A stretch of 11,066 nt of DNA from Thermoplasmata archaeon (GTDB taxonomy: Archaea > Thermoplasmatota > Thermoplasmata > Thermoplasmatales > Thermoplasmataceae): the NCBI GenBank assembly GCA_021835185.1, contig JAKBQO010000041.1:1-11066 (forward strand), given 5' to 3'. Numbering within the stretch: the first letter of the stretch is position 1; each line of letters begins with the position of its first letter. Both the position numbers and the translations under genes were made by a program. The notes beneath the pieces are model-generated. The model had not been told where the DNA came from, made no database searches, and saw nothing but the letters and a program-made list of their open reading frames with translations. Shown here piece by piece: positions 6,464 through 11,066 of this stretch.

Positions 6464-6465
6464 AA

Positions 6466-7248
6466 ATGCCTATGGATTCAAGTGCAGTATTATCTGAAAT
6501 TAGAAAAGGATTTATCCTGGAAAGCATAAAAACAGGGAAACGCCTGGATGGAAGGGGGCTTCAGGATTACCGTGAAATAAAAATCACGGAAAATTTTGTT
6601 CCCAAGGCAGCAGGTTCTGCCATGGTTGAAATTGGAAAAACAAAGGTTGTAGCCGGTATAAAAGTAGAAGAAGGAGACCCGTTTGAGGATTCTCCTGATA
6701 GCGGTGTAATGGCACTGAACATAGAATTGCTGCCAATGGCATTTCCAACCTTTGAATCAGGGCCACCCAGTGAGCAGGCTATAGAGTACTCTCGTGTGGT
6801 TGACCGTGGAATAAGGGAAAGCAAAATGGTTGATACATCAAAGCTTGTAATAGAATCCGGAAAAAGAGTCTGGATGATATTTGTGGATATCGATGTCCTG
6901 AACTATGATGGGAATATAATAGATGCTGCAACACTCGCTGCTGTGACAGCTTTGAAAAACACTGTTGTCCCGGCATCAAAAATCGGGCAGAAAGATTATA
7001 GCCTTCCTATCAACGCAACTCCTGTATCAATTACAATGGTTAAGATAGGAGATGAAATAGTATGTGATCCAGACCTCGAGGAGGAGCAGGTTTCCAATGG
7101 AAGGATAACGGTAACTATAGCTGAAGACCATAATATCCATGCCATGCAGAAAGGTGATATAGGAGAATTTTCGCTTGATGAAATAAGAAAAGCTATAAAA
7201 ACATCAAGTGATATAGGTAATAGATTAAGAGAATCATATTTGAGGTAA
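6466..7248 (+). CDS. rrp42: Exosome structural subunit Rrp42 (RNase PH fold, catalytically inactive partner)
   Basis: The 260-residue protein is the second RNase PH-fold subunit. It alternates with Rrp41 in the hexameric ring and shapes the RNA path, but does not itself catalyse phosphorolysis. Diagnostic segments are [16 protein letters not shown] (25-40), [22 protein letters not shown], a long [33 protein letters not shown] stretch (87-119), [29 protein letters not shown], and [18 protein letters not shown] near the C terminus. Where Rrp41 has its D-x5-D pair, this protein has a DPDLEEE segment typical of the inactive Rrp42 type. Two nt separate it from rrp41, and GGTGA at 6454-6458 provides a Shine-Dalgarno site at normal distance. 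Identification is secure from sequence and operon position. Confidence 0.96.
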   Translation: MPMDSSAVLSEIRKGFILESIKTGKRLDGRGLQDYREIKITENFVPKAAGSAMVEIGKTKVVAGIKVEEGDPFEDSPDSGVMALNIELLPMAFPTFESGPPSEQAIEYSRVVDRGIRESKMVDTSKLVIESGKRVWMIFVDIDVLNYDGNIIDAATLAAVTALKNTVVPASKIGQKDYSLPINATPVSITMVKIGDEIVCDPDLEEEQVSNGRITVTIAEDHNIHAMQKGDIGEFSLDEIRKAIKTSSDIGNRLRESYLR

Positions 7249-7252
7249 TTAT

Positions 7253-7510
7253 ATGACAAAACACACAGTAAAAGTAGGGGCTTCAGGACGTTTTGGGCCA
7301 AGGTATGGTGTTACCGTAAGGAAAGCATGGAATAAAATATATAAACAGAAAATCAGTTTCTACACATGCCCTTCCTGCAAACAGAAAAAGGTAAAGAGAG
7401 TGGCAAATGGAATATGGGAGTGCAGGCACTGCAGCTATAAGTTCGCAGGCGGTTCATATACTCCGGAATACAGCAGTGAAATTGTTAAGGAGATAAACAA
7501 CCATGTATAA
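7253..7510 (+). CDS. rpl37ae: Large-subunit ribosomal protein eL43 (L37Ae)
   Basis: This 85-residue basic protein is the zinc-ribbon ribosomal protein L37Ae/eL43 of the archaeal large subunit. The N terminus [23 protein letters not shown] is typical. The zinc site is intact, with C39 and C42 in CPSC and C57 and C60 in CRHC, followed by the family's FAGGSYTPE motif. It lies 4 nt after rrp42, with GAGGTA at 7242-7247 as the ribosome binding site. Linkage to the exosome genes is conserved in archaea. Its last eight bases overlap the start of rpo12. Confidence 0.96.
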   Translation: MTKHTVKVGASGRFGPRYGVTVRKAWNKIYKQKISFYTCPSCKQKKVKRVANGIWECRHCSYKFAGGSYTPEYSSEIVKEINNHV

Positions 7511-7634
7511 ATGTATCAGATGTGGAAGGCAGCTTGAAAAAACTTTCGGAACCACAGATATAGAATGTGAATGTGGTTCCAGGGTATTTATAAAAGAAAG
7601 GCCTAGCGTCGAAAAAATAGTGAAAGCAAGATAA
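7503..7634 (+). CDS. rpoP: DNA-directed RNA polymerase subunit Rpo12 (RpoP)
   Basis: A 43-residue frame starts at ATG 7503, inside the last codons of rpl37ae (8-nt overlap), and ends at TAA 7632-7634. It encodes [12 protein letters not shown], then [24 protein letters not shown]. This matches the archaeal/eukaryotic Rpo12/Rpb12 family, which has an N-terminal YKCxxCG zinc knuckle, a second Cys pair followed by G-x-R, and a K-x-R end. The small subunit bridges Rpo3 and Rpo2 in polymerase assembly. AAGGAG at 7487-7492 serves as Shine-Dalgarno site with a spacing of about 10 nt. The second knuckle reads C22-E-C24 instead of the usual C-x-x-C, one residue short. Position after eL43 is the normal archaeal arrangement and supports the call. 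Confidence 0.9.
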   Translation: MYKCIRCGRQLEKTFGTTDIECECGSRVFIKERPSVEKIVKAR

Positions 7635-7641
7635 TTTTTTT
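7635..7641 (+). terminator. T7 tract between rpo12 stop and pus10 start
   Basis: Seven T residues fill the whole gap between the TAA of rpo12 and the ATG of pus10. In archaea such a run can cause partial termination, which would divide the exosome/eL43/rpo12 transcript from the pus10 cluster. No Shine-Dalgarno motif precedes pus10. A termination role is inference. Confidence 0.35.
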
Positions 7642-8784
7642 ATGGACGATTTTATAAATTTATTTTCACACAACCTGTGCATCAGATGTACAGGGCGTAT
7701 TTTTGCAAATATTGATACCGGAATGACGGATTATCAGAGAGGCACTATGCTTGCATTTGCCTATAAATCATTTTATGGAACATATAATGCCCCGGATACC
7801 TGCTGGCTCTGCAATGGAATTTTTAATGAATTTGATAAATACTTTAACATGGTAAAAGATGCTATAGGAACAAAGGAATACACAACTTTCTTAATCGGAT
7901 CAAAATTTGATCCCGCAACGTTGCTGGAAGAAGAAAAAATACAGAATAAATACGGCAATAATGGAGAGAGCATTAAAAAAGAATTTAACAGGGAATTTGG
8001 AAAATATTTTTCCAGCATTTCCGGAAAAGAATTCTCAAAGGATGCCGATATAGTTATTGAGATAAATACAATTTATGATAATGTAAATTTAATCATAAGG
8101 CCACTTTATATTTACGGTACATATAAAAAGGAACGCAGGGATATACCGCAGACAAGATGGATTAATGGCAGCGGTGATTCCATTGAATCGCTTATAGGCG
8201 AAAAGCTATTGAAATTCACCGGTGGAAAGAATTACAAATTGCACGGCTCCGGAAGGGAAGATGTTGATGTGATGATGCTTGGCAATGGAAGGGAGTTTAT
8301 CATGGAGGTAGACGAACCTGAAGTCAGAAACTTTCCTGTAAAAGAATTCATGGAAGAAGTCAATAACTCCGGAAACGGCATATCAATTTCAAATCTCGAA
8401 TTTACGGGCAAGAAAAGGGTAAAGGAGATAAAGGAAGCCACATACGATAAAATATACCGGGCAGTGGTTGAATGCAATACGCCCATAAACGAAAATACAT
8501 TGCTTATGGCTGTTAATACGTTCAGGAATTTTACAATATCACAGAGGACACCTACGAGGGTTATAGGAAATAGATCTGACCTTATTAGAAAAAAAGAAAT
8601 AAAATATATAAATATAGAAGATATACATGATAAGGAAGCAGTAGTTAAAATCAGGTCTCAATCCGGCACATATATAAAGGAGCTGATTAATGGGGACGGA
8701 GGAAGAACCACACCCAGTCTCTCTTCTGTCTATGGATATGAATTAAAGGTAAAATGCCTGGATGTATTGAAAATAGAGAGGTGA
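7642..8784 (+). CDS. pus10: tRNA pseudouridine synthase Pus10
   Basis: The 380-residue protein is the archaeal Pus10 enzyme, which makes pseudouridine at tRNA position 55 and in many archaea also at 54. The N-terminal zinc site is complete: C13 and C16 in CIRC, and C54 and C57 in CWLC. A THUMP-containing middle region follows (about 70-180). The catalytic domain has KLHGSGREDVDVMMLGNGREFIME, where D207 in RED is the probable catalytic aspartate. Near the C terminus SGTYIKELINGDGGRTTPSLSSVYG and CLDVLKI are the strongest family signatures. The start at 7642 is needed to keep the CIRC knuckle close behind it, even though only a T7 run precedes the ATG. It leads the conserved archaeal block pus10-rpl21e-rpoF-DUF655-ksgA; srp54, often found just upstream in other archaea, is absent here. 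Confidence 0.95.
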   Translation: MDDFINLFSHNLCIRCTGRIFANIDTGMTDYQRGTMLAFAYKSFYGTYNAPDTCWLCNGIFNEFDKYFNMVKDAIGTKEYTTFLIGSKFDPATLLEEEKIQNKYGNNGESIKKEFNREFGKYFSSISGKEFSKDADIVIEINTIYDNVNLIIRPLYIYGTYKKERRDIPQTRWINGSGDSIESLIGEKLLKFTGGKNYKLHGSGREDVDVMMLGNGREFIMEVDEPEVRNFPVKEFMEEVNNSGNGISISNLEFTGKKRVKEIKEATYDKIYRAVVECNTPINENTLLMAVNTFRNFTISQRTPTRVIGNRSDLIRKKEIKYINIEDIHDKEAVVKIRSQSGTYIKELINGDGGRTTPSLSSVYGYELKVKCLDVLKIER

Positions 8785-8790
8785 ATAAAC

Positions 8791-9087
8791 ATGACACGAA
8801 TGTCTAATGGAACCAGATCAGGTTCAAGAAGTAAGTTAACGAAGAAGATAAAGCAAAGAGGAATGCCAAAGGTTAATAGCCTTTTAAAGAAATTTGAAAT
8901 AGGCGAGACGGTTGCTGTTGTAATAGAACCGGCTATACAGAAAGGGATGCCATTTCACAACTTTCAGGGAAGAACAGGAAAAATAACAGGGATGCAGGGT
9001 AGTTGCTATATCCTGAAAATAAAAATTGGAAACACAGAAAGAAAAATAATATCAGCACCTGTTCATCTCAAGAGGTTGCCCCAATGA
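8791..9087 (+). CDS. rpl21e: Large-subunit ribosomal protein eL21 (L21e)
   Basis: The 98-residue, strongly basic protein is archaeal eL21. It begins with MSNGTRSGSRSKLTKKIKQRGMP, which resembles the family start (a short S-x-G-x-R-x-x-T/S-R-x-K pattern). An SH3-like domain follows with FEIGETVAVVIEPAIQKGMPFHNFQGRTGKI and the C-terminal APVHLKRL. AGAGGTGA at 8776-8783 overlaps the pus10 stop codon and gives a good Shine-Dalgarno site. An internal ATG three codons in (8800) is possible, but spacing favours 8791. The stop overlaps the next start as ATGA. Confidence 0.95.
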   Translation: MTRMSNGTRSGSRSKLTKKIKQRGMPKVNSLLKKFEIGETVAVVIEPAIQKGMPFHNFQGRTGKITGMQGSCYILKIKIGNTERKIISAPVHLKRLPQ

Positions 9088-9392
9088 AAATAACCTATAA
9101 AACAAATAACGAAGTTTTTAATATGCTCAGTAACGTTGAAGAACGTACTCCGAGCGAAAACGATACACTGGCATACGTTGAAAAATTTTTAAAATACGAC
9201 AAAGATGCTGATTTAAAGCAGCTTTATAATGATATAAGCAAGGTACACAAGCTTCCACGGGAAGCAATAGTAAAAATTATAGACATTAAACCTTCTTCCA
9301 CTGAAGAGCTAATGGCAATATTAAACTCATATAATGTTGCTGCCGATAACAAAGTTTTAGATAGTATATTGGATATACTTCGGGTTTTATAA
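9084..9392 (+). CDS. rpoF: DNA-directed RNA polymerase subunit Rpo4 (RpoF)
   Basis: The 102-residue protein matches archaeal Rpo4/RpoF, the Rpb4 homologue that forms the polymerase stalk with Rpo7 and takes part in open-complex formation and transcript binding. Characteristic are an N-terminal strand region (MKITYKTNNEVFNML), the helical segment RTPSENDTLAYVEKFLKYDKDA, and an HRDC-like C terminus with ISKVHKLPREAIVKIIDIKPSSTEELMAIL. The start is ATG 9084, overlapping the rpl21e stop as ATGA, with GAGGTTG at 9072-9078 upstream. The frame remains open back to 9003, but that extension is antiphase over rpl21e and has unnatural composition, so it is rejected. Position between eL21 and the DUF655 gene is conserved in archaea. 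Confidence 0.93.
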   Translation: MKITYKTNNEVFNMLSNVEERTPSENDTLAYVEKFLKYDKDADLKQLYNDISKVHKLPREAIVKIIDIKPSSTEELMAILNSYNVAADNKVLDSILDILRVL

Positions 9393-9941
9393 ATGGAAGA
9401 GTACGCTTATATCATAGATTTTCTACCCCAGGGCAGGGCAGACGATAAGAATTTCCGCAAATCGCCCCTTATACTTGCAATAGGTGAAAGTGAATTCAAA
9501 TTACTGGAGATTATTCCGAAGGTGGACGCAGTAGTTACTGTAGGCGATAAGATTTATATTGGAAAATCACCTGAAAAGAGAGATAAAATAATTTCAATCA
9601 AGAGGCGGATAACCTATAAAGATCTAACCAGTGCAGCTATAAGTGAGCTTCCATACACAATAGAGAATATAATAGACGACAATCCACAGAGATTCGTTGA
9701 TTTTTTCAATAACGCAGAAGCAATTAACACCAGGATGCATACACTTGAACTTTTGCCGGGACTTGGAAATAAGAGTATGTGGTCTGTTCTTGACGAAAGA
9801 AAAAAGGGGCCTTTCAAATCATTTGAAGATATAAGTGAAAGGGTAAAAAGCGTACATAATCCAAAGAAAATGGTTGTGAACAGAATAATGGATGAACTGC
9901 AGAACAGATATGAAAAATATAAGCTGTTTGTTGCAAAATGA
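9393..9941 (+). CDS. DUF655 family protein, helix-hairpin-helix nucleic-acid binding
   Basis: The 182-residue protein belongs to the archaeal DUF655 family, always found between rpoF and ksgA. It opens with EEYAYIIDFLPQGR, typical of the family, followed by a beta-rich, OB-like first domain (about 1-80) with DKIYIGKSPEKRDKI. The C-terminal half has a helix-hairpin-helix motif in ELLPGLGNKSMWSVLDERKKGPFKSFEDISERV (about 115-149), close to the RuvA/ComEA type that binds nucleic-acid backbone, and ends in a charged helix. Its molecular role is not established to my knowledge; linkage to KsgA and ribosomal genes suggests a part in rRNA or translation (inference). The ATG directly follows the rpoF stop without a clear Shine-Dalgarno site, so translation is probably coupled. 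It overlaps ksgA by 4 nt. Confidence 0.9.
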   Translation: MEEYAYIIDFLPQGRADDKNFRKSPLILAIGESEFKLLEIIPKVDAVVTVGDKIYIGKSPEKRDKIISIKRRITYKDLTSAAISELPYTIENIIDDNPQRFVDFFNNAEAINTRMHTLELLPGLGNKSMWSVLDERKKGPFKSFEDISERVKSVHNPKKMVVNRIMDELQNRYEKYKLFVAK

Positions 9942-10657
9942 CTGTTAACTTTTCAAAAAAATACGGGCAGGTATTTTTAAATGATAAAAATATTGCCGCA
10001 AAAGAGGTCCGGCTCCTTGGAATTGAACCCGGAGACCATGTTCTTGAAATAGGCCCGGGTCATGGAATACTTACCGGAATACTGCTCTCTGAACCGGTAA
10101 AGCTAACTGCCATAGAACCAGACCATAGATTTTATGAGAGTTTAAAAATAAGTTATCACGATCATATAGCATCAGGAAAATTTAATATTATTAAAGAAAG
10201 TTTTCTGGATACGGAACCATCCTATTTTGACCATATTATAGGCAATATCCCGTACAATATTTCTTCACCCATCCTGTTTAAAATTCTGGATTTTAACTTT
10301 AAATCTTCCATACTCATGGTCCAGAAGGAATTTGCCCGGAGGCTGGTAGCAAAGCCGGGCACAAAGGAATACTCCAGAATAACCATCAATACCTCCGTGA
10401 GATCAACAATTAAAATTCTTTTTAATGTCACAAGGAAGGTGTTTTCTCCAGTTCCAGATGTAGATTCTGCAGTAATTTCTATCATAAAAAAAGATGTTGA
10501 CATAGATCTGGCAAATTTTGATAAATTCATAGCAAAAATATTTTCCATGAGAAGAAAAAAATTATCAACAATATTAAATTATAATGGGCCATTAAGTGAA
10601 AAAAGGCCGGAAGAACTGGACTTAAGCCAGTTGCTTACTCTTTACTCCCGGAATTAG
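9938..10657 (+). CDS. ksgA: 16S rRNA dimethyladenosine transferase KsgA/RsmA (Dim1)
   Basis: The 239-residue enzyme dimethylates the two adjacent adenines in the 3'-terminal helix of 16S rRNA, a late small-subunit maturation checkpoint, using S-adenosylmethionine. Motifs seen are the QVFLND N terminus (usually QHFL), SAM motif I VLEIGPGHGILTG (35-47), AIEPDHRF with the acidic ribose-binding E60, and the adenine-methylase catalytic motif NIPYNISSPI (103-112). MVQKEFARRLVAKPGTKEYSRI, VFSPVPDVDSAVI and a FSMRRKKLSTIL segment follow. The C-terminal helical domain is short, as in archaeal members. It overlaps DUF655 by ATGA, the usual sign of coupled translation. At the 3' end it runs 23 nt into a convergent stomatin-type gene, so its transcript must terminate within that gene. 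Confidence 0.96.
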   Translation: MTVNFSKKYGQVFLNDKNIAAKEVRLLGIEPGDHVLEIGPGHGILTGILLSEPVKLTAIEPDHRFYESLKISYHDHIASGKFNIIKESFLDTEPSYFDHIIGNIPYNISSPILFKILDFNFKSSILMVQKEFARRLVAKPGTKEYSRITINTSVRSTIKILFNVTRKVFSPVPDVDSAVISIIKKDVDIDLANFDKFIAKIFSMRRKKLSTILNYNGPLSEKRPEELDLSQLLTLYSRN

Positions 10658-11066
10658 TGCTGTTACCAACATTGCCGGTACTTTTGCTCAATATATTGTT
10701 TAACGCAGTTGCTGTGAAGAACTGTGAAGTATCGCCTACTGTTGGTACATTCTGTGGTATCATTATAAGTGAACCTTTTCCTTCAAGCCCTATCTGATAA
10801 ACTATATCCATCCATCTTAACTGGAAAGCAGTAGGGTTGTTTGCATACTGTTTTGCAGCATCCACCATCTTTCCTGCCGCTTCAACTTCTGCGAGGGCAA
10901 GTGTAACCCTGGACCTTCTCTCCCTCTCTGCAGCTGCCTGCCTTGACATTGCATCCTGCAATGTTTGTGGAACAAGCACATCCCTGATTTCAACGGATGA
11001 TACCTTTACTCCCCAGTGTTCTGTTTTCTCATCAATTATCTGCCTTGCTGATTCGCCTATCTTCTC
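10635..11066 (-). CDS. Stomatin/prohibitin-like SPFH protein, C-terminal part (5' end outside window)
   Basis: The frame is open from the right edge to TAA 10635-10637 on the minus strand, giving 143 residues. It covers the end of the SPFH domain (EKIGESARQIIDEKTEHW and GVKVSSVEIRDVLVPQTLQDAM) and then the alanine/glutamate-rich coiled-coil region MSRQAAAERERRSRVTLALAEVEAAG typical of stomatins/slipins. A C-terminal part follows that promotes oligomer assembly in the family (QLRWMDIVYQIGLEGKGSLIMIPQN). It ends in a Ser/Asn/Gly-rich tail. A GTG at 10977-10979 is internal (DVLVP) and not the start. Stomatins are membrane-anchored scaffolds, often paired with an NfeD-type protease gene; whether one is present lies outside the window. 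The N-terminal membrane anchor is also outside. Confidence 0.92.
   Translation of the reverse strand, partial: EKIGESARQIIDEKTEHWGVKVSSVEIRDVLVPQTLQDAMSRQAAAERERRSRVTLALAEVEAAGKMVDAAKQYANNPTAFQLRWMDIVYQIGLEGKGSLIMIPQNVPTVGDTSQFFTATALNNILSKSTGNVGNSTNSGSKE

Noticed and set aside
9003..9083. N-terminal extension of rpoF from ATG 9003
   Set aside because: The extension would overlap rpl21e out of frame and encodes an unnatural Lys/Asn/His-rich peptide. ATG 9084 has a Shine-Dalgarno motif and gives the normal family length.
10635..10979. Stomatin-type gene beginning at GTG 10979
   Set aside because: The frame and the SPFH homology continue upstream to the window edge, so that GTG encodes an internal valine.

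Overview
The window is chromosomal DNA from an archaeon. It carries archaeal-type exosome subunits (Rrp4, Rrp41, Rrp42), SBDS, eL43, eL21, RNA polymerase subunits Rpo4 and Rpo12, Pus10, and a KsgA/Dim1 methylase. The AT-rich composition, heavy use of ATA, AGA and AGG codons, and TATA boxes about 25-30 nt ahead of start codons (leaderless mRNAs) fit the Thermoplasmatales (Ferroplasma, Acidiplasma, Picrophilus or Cuniculiplasma-like). The genus is inference; no rRNA or marker comparison was possible.

Left part (1-4242) is accessory-like. It holds the 3' end of an exported-looking protein gene with a DSGW repeat, a lone exonuclease III/AP-endonuclease gene, and a convergent gene for a molybdopterin (sulfite-oxidase fold) oxidoreductase. 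From the divergent side come a NicO/UreH-like membrane protein, an 80-residue membrane protein and an MFS carrier of the oxalate/formate-antiporter type. Several of these have their own TATA box.

Centre and right (4272-10657) are two classical archaeal information-processing clusters joined head to tail on the + strand. The first is SBDS-rrp4-rrp41-rrp42-rpl37Ae(eL43)-rpoP(rpo12); the second is pus10-rpl21e-rpoF(rpo4)-DUF655-ksgA. From rrp4 onward, gaps are at most 7 nt and several genes overlap. Internal starts mostly carry GGTG/GAGG Shine-Dalgarno motifs. Together the genes cover RNA 3' degradation and tailing (exosome), ribosome maturation (SBDS, KsgA), tRNA pseudouridylation (Pus10), ribosomal proteins and transcription.

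Right edge (10635-11066): a stomatin/prohibitin-type gene on the - strand, cut by the window end, overlaps the end of ksgA by 23 nt in convergent orientation.

No mobile element, CRISPR array, tRNA or rRNA was found, and no clearly novel system. The points most worth a second look are the one-residue-short second zinc knuckle in Rpo12, a T7 run directly before the pus10 start codon, the doubtful start of the NicO-like gene, the TTG start of rrp4, and the conserved-looking but unassigned small membrane protein.
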